Part shown: positions 47,207-59,032 of the stretch, in pieces | Numbering within the stretch: position 1 is the first letter of the stretch | Layout: each line of letters opens with the position of its first letter | Source: Corylus avellana | Taxonomy: Eukaryota; Streptophyta; Magnoliopsida; Fagales; Betulaceae | Length of the DNA: 64,000 nt | Reading direction: 5' to 3' | Assembly (NCBI RefSeq): GCF_901000735.1 | Contig: NC_081548.1 | Span: forward strand, 24,539,591 to 24,603,590 | Position numbers and translations under genes: made by a program | The notes under the pieces: generated by a model | Told to the model about the DNA's origin: nothing | What the model saw: only the letters and a program-made list of their open reading frames with translations | Databases searched by the model: none

Positions 47207-47587
47207 AAAAGGGTACTTACCATGCACCTATGAAGATCATCATTTCATTCTCTTGTTATGTAAGCTTGATCCTGGCTCCTATCGTTTTCTTTTTGGGTTT
47301 TTGCTTTTGTATTTCTTTTCTGCCTTGTTCAATCAATAGAACATATCATTCATACCATTCTCGTTGTTAAAGCATGGCAGTAACAAAATAAATGCAGTTT
47401 TGTTTCACTTCATCAGGGGCTTGTAAGAGCAATTAAGTATATGTGTGTCCCAAAATGCAATTGACTGCATGTCCTAGGGTAAAATAATCATTTATATCAT
47501 ACTATTTAAAATTTCCTTACTTTCAATCCAGACAGCCAGCTTGCGAATCTTTACATTGCGCGCAATCAATATTCTTTACTTAAATAT

Positions 47588-47702
47588 TATTCTTAAGGAG
47601 TAGCTCAATCGGTTGAGGACCACGTCTTATAAAACGAAAGTCACTAGTTCGAATTTTTATTTCACCCTAACCTCTTGTATGGACATGTAAAAAAAAAAAA
47701 AA
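47588..47702 (+). mobile_element. tRNA-derived SINE with 12-bp target-site duplication
   Basis: The body starts near 47597 with ggagtagctcaatcggttgagg, a clear tRNA-like A box. AGTTCGAATTTT about 45 bases on is a B box. The body ends in a poly-A run at 47688-47702. TTACTTAAATAT occurs immediately before (47576-47587) and immediately after (47703-47714), a perfect 12-base duplication. The element does not fold as a working tRNA gene. Confidence 0.88.
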
Positions 47703-48725
47703 TTACTTAAATATCAGCCATGCCGTCCTTAAGTGCTTTTGAGATGGCTTGTCGGTGGCTGAGTACTCAGGCTGACCCAGCTCCAGAGCAGTGGGGAGTG
47801 TTCACTATTCAACTACCTTCTCTTATTAATTATGGGGTGCCTGCATGTCATTTGGATTCCAAATATAAAATCCTAGAGTCTTCGGTTTGGATTCTAAGTT
47901 TAGATTTTTTTTTATTTTTTATTATTATTATTATTTTAAGTTGTGAAAGGATTTTTTTTTTTTTTTTTCAATCACAATAATGGTATGAAAGCGATGGATG
48001 AAGGTGACTATGATATTTTGCTTCATTTAGGTTAAGGTCTTAAGGAGATACCAATAATTAATTAACCAAGAGAGAGAAATGACTTTGTGTTTGATATTTT
48101 TTAGGAGATGTGCATGTACATATAATTTGGCTAGTGGGTACCGCATGGAGATCGGGGCAACATTATGAATTCCAAAACCATTGACTTCAATGATTGGAGA
48201 ATGGCTCATGACTTTTTCTAGGCAAAATGTGATATAGATTCAAGGCTTATCTTATCTTATCGTATTTTATCTTTTAGTCTTTTATTAGGTTTTTTTATTT
48301 TAGTCATTTATTCTATCTTATCTTTTAGTTTTTATTTGAATTATGTTTATTTGTTAGTCTTTTATTTAGTTTAGTTGTACTTCTAAATTAACTTTATTTC
48401 ATTATTACCTTAGGACTAAGAATCTTCGACTGTAAATATATGCTTATAGCCTTTAACAATTCAGTTTATGATTATTATTGAGTTTTGTTAAATAAAAATA
48501 CTCAGAGTTGAGTTTCTTTGTGTTTTTTCCTTAAACCCTAGATAGTTCTAGTTTTTAAGAAGATTTTTTAGATTCTTGTGATAGTCTCACAATCTTAAGA
48601 ATGTTTATCCCTTCTACTTGCTGTTTTTCTTGTTCACTACAATCCTACGCTGCATCAAAATGTGAGGCGATGCTAGTTACCGATCAAATTCTCGTGAACC
48701 TTGATGATCGATTGGCTATATATGT

Positions 48726-48901
48726 TATGGGAAATGTTAGGTGTTCTTCTAGTGTCCTTCCCAACTATAATGTGACTTTTAAAATTACCGTTGAATTTGA
48801 AATTATCATTATTGACTTTTAATCTATTTGTGATTTTAAAAGTCACATTACAGTTGGGAGGACACCAGGAGAATGCTAGAAAAACACCTAGCATTTCCCA
48901 T
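48726..48901. mobile_element. hairpin MITE nested in LINE relic
   Basis: Almost the whole element is one inverted repeat. Tatgggaaatgttaggtgtt on the left pairs with aacacctagcatttcccata on the right, and ttcccaactataatgtgac pairs with gtcacattacagttgggag, leaving a short loop. TATA-type sequence flanks both sides, possibly the target duplication. Confidence 0.85.
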
Positions 48902-49376
48902 ATATTCCAACTCTGTGTACTTGCGCAGTGGTGATCAGTGATGAAAATGGTTTCATTTTTGCAGCTACTACTCATAAACTTGTTTCCACTTATATTTTGC
49001 AAGGTGAAGCTCATGTAGCCCTTTTGGAGGTTCGTTTGACTGCTTCTATGGGTTCGGGTCTCATTTCGGTTGAAGGGGATGCTCTCCTTGTTATTTTAGC
49101 TATTAATAGCCCTGCTCTTTTTTCTTCTTGGTTTTTTGCAAACTATATTTCTGATATTAGTTTAACTCTCTCTTCATTTCAAAGTTAAAATGCTTTGAAA
49201 GAGTCTCAATGTGACAATTTTAGGGCACATGCTTTAGCTCAATGGGTCGTTCCCAATCGTGTTTTTTGAAGTATTCTCACAGGATCCTCCATTCTCTCTT
49301 TCATTCGGATCAGAAATAAGAAATACCCTCTCCTGTAACCTTTTTTCTTATTTGATTAAAAAAAAAAAAAAAAAAA
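48902..49376 (+). mobile_element. LINE (non-LTR) 3' remnant with RNase H domain
   Basis: The frame from 48928 reads VISDENGFIFAATT, then GEAHVALLEVRLTASMG and VEGDALLVILAIN, then a stop at about 49186, and continues NALKES...DNFRAHALAQW. This order is the RNase H-like domain (RVT_3, PF13456) found at the end of plant LINE polyproteins; the DENG, GEA and EGDALLV blocks correspond to its catalytic positions. A poly-A tail at 49358-49376 ends the element. Only the 3' end is present and it carries at least two stops, so it is dead. Confidence 0.8.
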
Positions 49377-50144
49377 CTTCGCGTACTTGCGCTGCTTGTG
49401 AAAAACCTGCTCTTTTCGACCAACGGTCGAACGTGATCAGCTTCTCATTCAAGGAAAGTTGAAAGTTGAAAATAGAAAATAGAAAATAGAAAAAAAAGAA
49501 AAAAAAAAGAAGAAGAGTATCTAAAGTCGGTTGAAGCTCAATTTGGACCCATTCTATAGATATATAAACCGGCCAACGTGTACGTACGTGAACCAGTCTT
49601 TCATGGGCTACCTATATCCTATTATTCCTATTCAACCATAATCAATATCCATTTCCAAGCATATTCCTCTTTTGAACTTCCAAGCATCTTCCTCTTTTGA
49701 ACATCGACCCCTGATCGATGGACCTTTTTCCAATTAAACTCCTAACGAACCTTTACACTCTTCATTTGATTTGATTACTCTAAATTATAGAATTTAGTTA
49801 CTTTAATTAAGAGATTTATTTACAGTTGAAATTTGCAAATATAAATTTTTTTATATTTTCGAACCACCGTTTTCTAAAAACGCAGTCTGAACAGAACCTT
49901 TTCGAAGGACGAAAATGGAATTAGCAGACAAAGTTTTGTCACAATCTGATTAATGTGTTACTTTTACACTTTAAACTCAATCTAATCTATTATAAAGGAT
50001 AGAGTCTAGTGGTCTACTTATACCTTTTCGAAGAAAACATCTCTATGTAAAAGAAGTCCAAAGAGGACAATAAAGAAATTCAGCAAGTTGGTAGAAACAA
50101 GTTATGAAGACAACTGATGTATGCAATAAACAAATATAACTTAC

Positions 50145-53100
50145 CACTTCCATGCCATCAATGTAACCTCTCTCAGAAACAACTGCTCTAACAAAACCAT
50201 CATATGTATGGCTTGACGGTTGCAACCTGAGATTTTTCATCTAGACAGAAATTACTTTAGTACAAAATTAGAGGCTGATTTGATTACGAATCAAATGCAT
50301 ATGAAACTAAAAAGTGAAGCAGTAATGAAGACTGAAAACAAAAAACAAAATTATTTATGTAAAAGGGAATACAGTTTTTGACTCTTCGCTGTTGAGAGAG
50401 ACAAAAGGAACACGAAAGTTAAAGATATTAAAATCTAAAATTTCCGCCTACAATAACATAATTTTCAATAAAAAACTATTTCCATGTTTAGTGATTTCTG
50501 CTGCAATAAAGATTTGTTCATCAGAAGAGAAGGTTTCAAACAGAATAAACCAATGACAAGCTTAAATAATCCAGTTATCCTACCTGTAGGATTAACTGCT
50601 CTGCCAACCCACAATTTCGAGCTTGTGCACATGCGTGTATCACATCACTGAATGACCACCTCAAAACCTTCATAACAAGCCTGTTTTCATATTTATTAAG
50701 CATACCTAGTCCGCCACTCTCAGCTTCCCTATTTCCCATGCTAGGAGGAGTACATTGCTCTATGTTACTAGGATAAGTATCAATCTTCCTACAGTGTATG
50801 GAAGGAACAGAATGTTCATTTCCCTCCAAGTCAAATTTCCTTCCTAATCCATCATTTGAAAGTATAGGAATGTCCAATCTTGAAGAATATAGCTTTCCTT
50901 CAGCAGTTCTATTAACAAAAATGATTCTCCTGATGGCTAAAGCCACCATATGTTGTAAAGTCTCATATGCAGATTTTAAGTCTCCCAACCTTGAAAAAGA
51001 CCGAACAAACTTTTGCAGAGAAAATATGGTGAAACTGTAGTGTTTTACATACTCCCTCCAAATTTCATGAACGGCAGAGACATTTTGCTGCCAAACTGCA
51101 AGCTGGAACAAAGAAAACACACAGGAAAGAATATTCACCATTTAATAGACTCCAAAACAAGTTTAGCTCTTATCTTCCTCCAATGTTTCACAGCATAGAT
51201 GATGAAACAAAACTAGAGTAAGATTCTACTAACTAAAATTGCAACCACCAATGTTAGTTTCTACCACAAAAATACCGGATAGAAAATATCCCAAGAGCGA
51301 TTTTAAGCACAGAAAATTTTGCTGTTAAAAATTATTCATTAACTGGCATGTATAATCCAATGGGATCTAGTTTTTCATAAATTAAAACGTTTATGTCAAG
51401 CATTATAACACCAATCGTTTCAAGCCACAACCCCTTTAGACCATAACTAAAATTGCTTCCTATGTGAGCATTCTTTAAGATGTTACAAAATTAACAGTAA
51501 AAACATGAAAAAGGAAACAACAAAAATTGTCAAGTGCCTTACTATTGTACTCAAGACACTGCTAAGAGAAGAAGAGCGAGAGAGTAAAGAATAACAAGAA
51601 TCATACCAACACCAACACTCTTTAAGTTTACACACCTTGAGCAGCTCTGAATATGTAACTTCATTCTTCCCCACCATTCTGTGCTCCATCAGATCCAAAC
51701 ATTGGTTGGCATGAACTATACTTCGCATTTTGGCACAGGCTCTCAGGAAACCATTGTACACAGATAGAATTGGATAAATGCCGTGCCTTTCTCCAAGAAA
51801 ATTTATCAAATTATATGCCTGAAAAAATACAAGACACAAAAATACTAGGTTCATTATAACTGCAGCAGTTTACAAGTAGACTCCACTTGTATCAATTAAC
51901 AAGCAATCTAATGGTACATACACCCTATAGAAATAACTGCAAGTGCAATTTCAGACAGTACCCATGACTACACCCCCCAACCCCCGCGCGCGCAAAAACC
52001 TAGCCACACCAGTTAATCAATCAACTTCCTACGATACAGCCAGATAAACCATTTTTACCACCATCAGTCCAGGAAACAAAATTAGAAATTGATAACATTG
52101 TGTGTATGACATCAAACTAAGCAACTAATACTATAACCAGCATATAAAGATACCACTTAAGTTTGTTTAATAGGCTTATACCTCCTCCAAGTAACCCCCT
52201 TTGCAGAGAGCTCGTATGATAAGAAAATAGCATATGTTGTTCAGGCCAATCTCTCTTTCCTCCATTAACCTCCAAATTTCCATGACAAACTGCACGCCAA
52301 AATGAAGAGTCATAAATGTTACATATAAAAAGTATTAACCTATGAGTACAAGACCGGAGGGTATAACAATAGTGAGCATTCTCATGCATGACAAAAGGTA
52401 GAGGATACCATCTTCACCGGCCAAGAGTGAGGCAAATTCAATGGAAGCATGGTACAGTTACCCATCATTAGATGCATTGACAGAGAGTTCTCCACTAAAT
52501 CAAGTTATACACAAATCTGCTTAAACTGTGTATGCATGATTTGTTAATTTTTTTCCTTCACTCTCTACAAACAGGGGTGGAGCTAGAATTCTCTCATTGT
52601 GGGGGCCACAGTGAGGATATGAATGAACATAGATGTGGAATTGGGGGAGACAAGAAATGCGATGAGATGCAAATACCAATTACTTAATTTGATCATGCTG
52701 ATAGGTGATCTGTTGCAGATGTCCACCTCCACACACAAACACCTGACTCTACTAAAATTCCGTGTCATTCTGCTTACCAGTGGATCAGGTGATCTAGCAC
52801 AGTAGTTAAGAATATGAACAAAATCAGCAGGTCTCAATGAGTGGTTTCCATGACCAAGATCTAAAAGCAGATTAGAAGCTTTGCTTCTCTCACCGCAGCG
52901 AAGTGCATCAACAATTTGCATCTGCATGGATCTTGTAGTTGATTCTGTTCCATACACCAAGAACTCCAGACCTGCAGTAGGAATTCTACACTCAAGATTT
53001 CTTTAAAAAAAAAATTGAACACAAAGTTGATTAATCACTTTTTTGTATGTACTATATCAGAACTTAAGATTATTGCATGCATTAATTCATACATGTAGAA

Positions 53101-54118
53101 AGGACACGCTAAACGTCTGATTTGAAAGAAAATATGGATTAGAATAAGCAGAATGATGAAACAGATTTACAAGCCAACCCCAATTAAAAGGAGCAAAGGC
53201 TTTGTGTTGGATATAGATGGTAGAAAACTATGTTATATGACCCAAAAAGTTTAGATAGTAGAAAATTAAATTATAAGGCCCCATAAGTGAGTATTACACT
53301 TAAAACAGCCAGCAATTATGTTTCAAGCACATACGTATAATTTTCACATGTTGACCACAGACAGAACAATACTACCCCAATTTCTGAACTTGGATGCAGA
53401 TGCAAATTCTTTTGGTTGTAAACAAAATTTTTAAAAAGCGTCGATCCAACACAATACGTAAGTGTTGATATTTGGGCACAAATTATTTTGCACAAGTAAA
53501 CAGCTTAAATAACATATTAGAAGTATGTTGCAAATGGAAGCTTTGTTAAATTATTGTTACCCTTTGATGTTGTATGGGCTCGAGAAAATCCCAGATTTTC
53601 AGCAACATTTCTTCGTCCCTGTAACAGTAATGGCTGTTAAACCGAAGAAAGAACGATCAACACTCCAAATCCCAGATGTTACTTGTAAATTGCTTTCCTT
53701 TCACCATAATGTGAGAACTTAACATAATTTATCTGAAAAAAGTTACATTCATTAATCTTTTCTTTTGGTTGCTCAGAGAAACTAAGGAAAAATGAAGTTT
53801 CGCCTTGAAAAAGTTCGCCACAACTAAATTTGGAATCCAAGATTTTGAGGTTCTTTACTTTCCAAGATTTTCTCAGCAACCGAACACTGAGCATTACCGA
53901 TATAGATAACCATTCACATGGAACTGAATCACTTAAATTCATAGCACAGAAGAATACATGTTCGCGCGGTTTCGATTTGCACAACGATTCCGCAATTGAC
54001 CTCAGAGGAACCCTCGCTCTGTGAAAGAAAGCAGCATGTAAGAAGGTGATCTCGGGGCATGTACGGATTAATGCCAATACTTGGAGTAAAGAAATCACAC
54101 TCACAGTGGTCTATGCAT
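50145..54118 (-). pseudogene. truncated PPR duplicate, exons 1-8 only, reading frame open
   Basis: Exons corresponding to PPR exons 1-8 are at 54105-54118, 53898-54018, 53561-53618, 52778-52971, 52182-52289, 51636-51818, 50584-51102 and 50145-50240. All keep the same length, splice sites and phase as in the complete gene: 1293 bases, 431 codons with no stop. Exons 9-14 are absent because the duplication starts in intron 8. The promoter is included. Exon 7 differs from the complete gene by about 8 of 519 bases. A transcript would read into the spacer and end at a cryptic site, so a truncated PPR protein is possible but unproven. Confidence 0.9.
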
Positions 54119-54394
54119 GTTTTCGGGGACTTCCTCCTCAATAGAGCTTAAGCTCGTTGATGCAAAGCCCTAGCAGTTTCGTCTAGGGTTTACCTAAAGA
54201 GAGACATTTTCACGGGAAAATGGATTTTCTCGGGAAAATCTTGAATTATTTTAGCATGCACGCGCATCCACCAGATCCTAGCCACTAGGACCACATGGGC
54301 CAGAGGCAAACAGACCCAAGGCCTCGCCCTAGAAACATGATGCGGCCCAAATTGGCCCAAAATAAACCTTTGATTATAGTGCGATTTGAGTGAG

Positions 54395-54627
54395 ATTTTG
54401 GGTCTGTTTCCCAAACCCTTTTTCCTTAGATATGGTAGCTGATGCCGTATAAATTTTTGAATTTTTTTTTGTATTTAAAAGTGAAATGGATTTTATTTTT
54501 TTATTTTTTATTTTAAATTTGAATAGTAATAAAAAGTGAATAATGTGATATAAAGAGTGAAAAAAAAAAGAGAATGTGGCGTAAACAGTAAAAAAAGAAA
54601 GGGAAAAGGGTTTGCCAAACGGACCCC
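54395..54627. mobile_element. Tourist-like MITE, block 2 copy
   Basis: It matches the element at 38210-38468, with gggtctgtttcccaaaccc on the left and gggtttgccaaacggacccc on the right. The interior lacks about 30 bases present in block 1. Confidence 0.7.
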
Positions 54628-55048
54628 TTGTCGTGATTGTAATCGCTCTTTGTAGGTTGATCATGATCCTCGGAAATTAATGGAAATTTTCTTGCCATCA
54701 AAGTAGAAGTTCAATAGGAAACCGCTTCTCTTATTTGAACAATAGTTTGATAGGATTAGGATTACACAACATTATAATATTTACAGTCTAATAGTTTCTT
54801 CATATGTGTGCCATGCCCGACATTAAATTATCACATGATATCCACATCACATGAGAGAAATATATAAGTAATGCTAGAAGCCACTCTTGTGTTTCTCCAA
54901 GAATAATATGATTTCTAAAATTATTATTGGCCTTGTGATTGATTATTATTAAATTTAATCAAATGATGATTTTAAAAGCTACCATATTCTTAAAGTGACA
55001 CAAGAATCATTGTTAGAATTACTCAAAATATATACCATTAATTTTCTA

Positions 55049-56416
55049 TTATATGGGACTAGGATCCAAAGATGTGAAAGCAAGAAGCTCCTTATCTTGT
55101 GCTAACACAATCATATCTTCTTTATCTAACCAAACCCATGCTTCTATTCCATGGCCGGATCTTGTACCCATTAGCATTATCGTATTTGGGAACGCGGTCT
55201 CTGGATCACCATTTGAACCAACACCGCTAACCCACATTGGCTTTCCCCACCCAAAATCAATGTCATAGAGACCAAAGTTACACCAACTAGTAACCGCAAT
55301 GTGATCCATTCCACAAGAACATTCTTTATTACTTAAGAGACCTACGGTCGTTCCTTTCATAAGCTCATAGAATTTAAAAACTCTTCATCACCTTGTAGGC
55401 TTTTCACAAAATCAACATTGATTTTCGTTATTGCTTCTCTAAGCTTGCTCACCATCTCTGCTAAATCTATCTCCTTAGCCGTATATAATTCGCCTGTTCC
55501 CCAAAGTAAATTTCCCATGGAAGATTCCGTGAATGGTGGATATGCTCTTGGGCGGAAATTCACTGCATGGGTTATAAAGGTTGGCCTTTGAATACCAGAA
55601 GTTGCCTTGAAGGCAGTCATGGTGCATTTCCATAGGAGTGCTGACACAACCTCAACTCTTGTCGGGTTTTGCACGCTTGAGCTGGTTGCTTTGGCTTTAA
55701 GTGATGCAATGTCTGAGGCATCAAACACAAATCTCCTTGCAATACACCTGCCTGATTAGTAGGACTTTGACAAAGCCGTTGTAATTGTTTCTCTAGAGAG
55801 TGCCTCGTTTTGTATGAAAATTGATGGGTCATCAAAATTAGGACATACAGTTTCACAGGCCTTGCCAGCGGTGGCTGCCCAACCTTTGAGAAAGACACTC
55901 AAGGAAATTCCATCAGTGATCACGTGGGAAACAAGGAGACCAATGGCAATAGCGCCACATGCAAAGCTGGTCACTTTTATTATAGCGAGATAATCTCCCG
56001 GAATTAGTTCTTTAGAAGTTATCTCTTGCGGAACAAGTTTTTCCAATGATCCAAGATTAGGTTGTTTGAGGTAGTCAACAAGATGACAGTTTGCATAAGC
56101 TTCTAAATGTAAAACCCCATCGTCATTACAGTCGATGGAGAGATGATTATCTATCTTTGATTTTGCCAGCAAATGGGTAAAAGTGAGTTAGGGTGTTTGA
56201 TAGGGATTGCTTTAGCATGTGTGATCTTTGAGAGAAAATATCAACAACAGAATAATGGCTTATGCTTTTGTTCATGGGATAGAAGAAGATCACAGGAATA
56301 TAGGCGGAAGGAAAGACCTGGTCCAAGAGGGAGAGCTTGTAGGTTTTCAGGCTAGGGGGTGTTGGAGAAGAGGGTTTGATGCACTCTTTGGAAATCATTT
56401 CCACCTCCATTTTCAT
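55049..56416 (-). pseudogene. BAHD acyltransferase pseudogene, block 2
   Basis: The gene is collinear with BAHD pseudogene 1 but without the insertion. Three lesions are visible. A four-base duplication (tatc) near 56150 shifts the frame. A point change makes a stop at about 55757, where the Lys codon of SYKSGR becomes TAA. A single-base deletion near 55379 shifts the frame again. The catalytic SHVITDG and DFGWG motifs are still readable in their separate frames, and the last quarter ends normally at DPSPI. None of these lesions is shared with copy 1. Confidence 0.9.
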
Positions 56417-56562
56417 CTTTCCTTTGAGCAGATATGGAAAGCTAACAATAGGATGATTTTCACAAGCATGTAGCTAGCGCGCAAGTATCTTGTAAAGAGG
56501 CGCTGAGTGGAGTTGTGCTGAACAATATTTGGAGGGTCTAAAGAATATGTGACGAGGTGGTT

Positions 56563-57045
56563 TTATAATTAGAAGCTAATGCAAACTGAACAAGCCTCAA
56601 CCAGCCTATTCTTAGTTTTTCCGCAAGAGATGACTTTTAAAGAACTAACAGCAGGAGATTATGTAGCTATGATATGATACAAGTGACCAGCTAGCTTAAT
56701 TTGCATGCGGTGGTATTGCCATTAATGGTGTCCTTGTTTCTTACACGATCGATCGCTGATGGAACTGCTTTTGTGTCCTTCTCAATGGTTGGGCAGCCAC
56801 TGTTAGGAAGGCCTGTTAACTTGGAGTTATGTTAGAAGTTATTTTTGTTTTTCTTTTGTGTCATTTAAAAAGTGATGTGGCTTCTAAATTATCATTGGCC
56901 TTGTGATTGATTATTATTAAATTTTAACCAAATAGTGATTTTATAAGCTAGCTCATTCTTAAAGTGACACAAGAAGAACAAGAGAGTGACTTCTGGAATT
57001 ATTCGTCAAAACTTGTATGTCCTAATTTTGATGCCCGATTAATTA
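56563..57045 (+). pseudogene. degenerate BAHD relic, block 2
   Basis: This is the block 2 counterpart of the relic at 41509-41995, with the same stops, the same nested MITE and the trailing CPNFDA piece. A stretch that reads CHLVE in block 1 is lost here. A few bases are closer to intact genes than in block 1, for example ctcaatggttgggcagcc. Confidence 0.65.
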
Positions 57046-58993
57046 GCTTGATCGGCACTATCATGTCAGTAATGCAAAATAGGAGTAACGTTATATACCA
57101 CATATTTATCTCAAAATTATCTCACATGTTGACGTGACAATTCCAAGATAATTAGTTTCAACGAATGACATATTTTGTGTTGAGCAACTCATATATAGTT
57201 CCTTTCATGTGAATTTTATCTGCGCAAAACAAAATTTACTTTATTTTAAACATTAAACAAAGTTAATTGGGTACTTAAAATATTATTTTTGTTAAACAAA
57301 ACTTAATTATACTATTGTTAATTGGGGTTTTAGGTGGCCATCTAATTGGCTTAGCCAATGAGCCAACCATACATTACTTTTGATTAAAATGTTTTGGTAG
57401 GATAAGGTTTAAATTGAGTCAAATGAAACTCTTGTAACATAGCCTAAAAAATTTGACATAAGTCTATAGAGCACATGATTCTCACATGCATTTTTAAAAA
57501 TATATATGAGAATAACATATTACGTTAATTTTATTACAAATATATATATATGAGAATCACATGCTTTAAAGACATGTCACTTTAATAGACTAGGTTGAAG
57601 AAACTCCATCCAACCCAATTTATAATACAAAAAAAAAAAAAAACTTTATTCATTTAGATTTGTCACCTTAATATTTGCATCAATAGATAATCCTTGATTT
57701 TTCATTCATTGTATCTCATGCATTGGGATGGGATTAAGCCCAACTGATTCTAAAAACTCTAACGCAAAATTATCCTACAAAATATCGAGGATCCTGATCT
57801 TATTTTTATAGTAAATGATAAAATAATATGTAAGATATATCTCCACCTTTGAGAATTACCCGTTTGGTCTATTTTGATTTTGATTTTTTCTGTTTATGCA
57901 AGCCTTGAGTAAACATTTATTATATATACTAAAGTAATAAAAACAAATCAATCTAGTAAAGTAATAAAAACAATTTAGGAAAAAGTACACATATTCTTCA
58001 AACTATTACCTTTTTTTTTTTTTTTTAAGGTGAACTACTGCCTTTTGTTAATGTCTATCTAAACTACTAATTAATTAATTTTGTCAATGTGCATTCTAAT
58101 CTACCAACAAAATGTCAATGTCCCCAAATTCAACAGAAACATTAAAAAAAAAAAAAAATGTTTTGGTAGTTTAACATGGCCGACAAAAAACTTAAAAAAG
58201 AGTTCGGCAAAAATAGAAAAGAAAACCTAAAGTATATATATATATATATATATATATTAAAACATTGAGTTGCGATTGAGTTGCATTTCAATTTTCTGAC
58301 TCTCAAGTTTGAAACAACTACCAATTAAGTTCAATTATATATTATACAAGTATACCACAATGATTCTATTAAATTTTGTTGAATTAATTACTTATTTATT
58401 TTGTTAGTTATAATTTTTAAATCTTTATCTCTCTCTAAGGACCACAATCCAAACTCTATCACTGGTCACATCAAAACACATAGAAATTAATACGTCTTAA
58501 CTCTTCAGAAAATTTATCGAACACATCCGTGCTTTATTGAATATCATGTTTGAATTTTCATCTTCTACCCATGTCGCCAGTGGTCGTAGTTTGAAATTTG
58601 CGTTGTCGCGTGCCATACCTACCGTTGAAATACAAACAATTCACATACTTGTCACATAAATTTGAAGGTGATAGAAGATAATGAGATGATGTGTGACCAT
58701 TTAACATTCACATAAATTTGTCAATGACCACTCATTCGATTGGTTGCAAGGGTTTCAAGATTTTTTTTAGTTTGAACGATAATAAAAAAATAATGAGTAT
58801 TTTTTTTTTTTTTTTTTTGTGAAAAAAATTGTGTATTCCCCTAAAAAAAAATAGTTATTCTTCTTAGTAAGGAAATAATTATTCTAATGGAATAGTTATC
58901 CTTATGAATTAGATTTTAACAAACAAAGAAATAACTATTTTCATTCTTTTCCAACTGTCCTATTTCATAAACCAAACGAGCCTCCAAAGTTAA

Positions 58994-59032
<39 letters not shown>

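Larger units (their letters stand above)
33846..47216. repeat. segmental duplication, block 1
   Basis: This block matches 50032-62290 in the same orientation, with about 1.5 percent mismatches in the PPR exon 7 that I compared base by base. It starts in the intron after PPR exon 8 (gaagaaaacatctctatg) and ends just past the stop codon of the plus-strand BAHD gene. Most of the length difference is the 1088 bp insertion at 39324-40411, present only here. Confidence 0.93.
47217..50031. other. unique spacer between duplicated blocks
   Basis: This 2.8 kb is not part of the duplication. It holds the BAHD 1 3' flank, a SINE (47588-47702), a LINE RNase H relic split by a hairpin MITE (48726-49376), a short A-rich (gaaaatagaaaatag) repeat near 49470, and otherwise AT-rich DNA without recognised genes. 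The frame at 47720-47980 has no recognisable similarity. Confidence 0.7.

Noticed and set aside
47594..47660. Possible tRNA gene
   Set aside because: A and B boxes are present, but the acceptor stem does not pair and the unit has a poly-A tail and target-site duplication, so it is a SINE.
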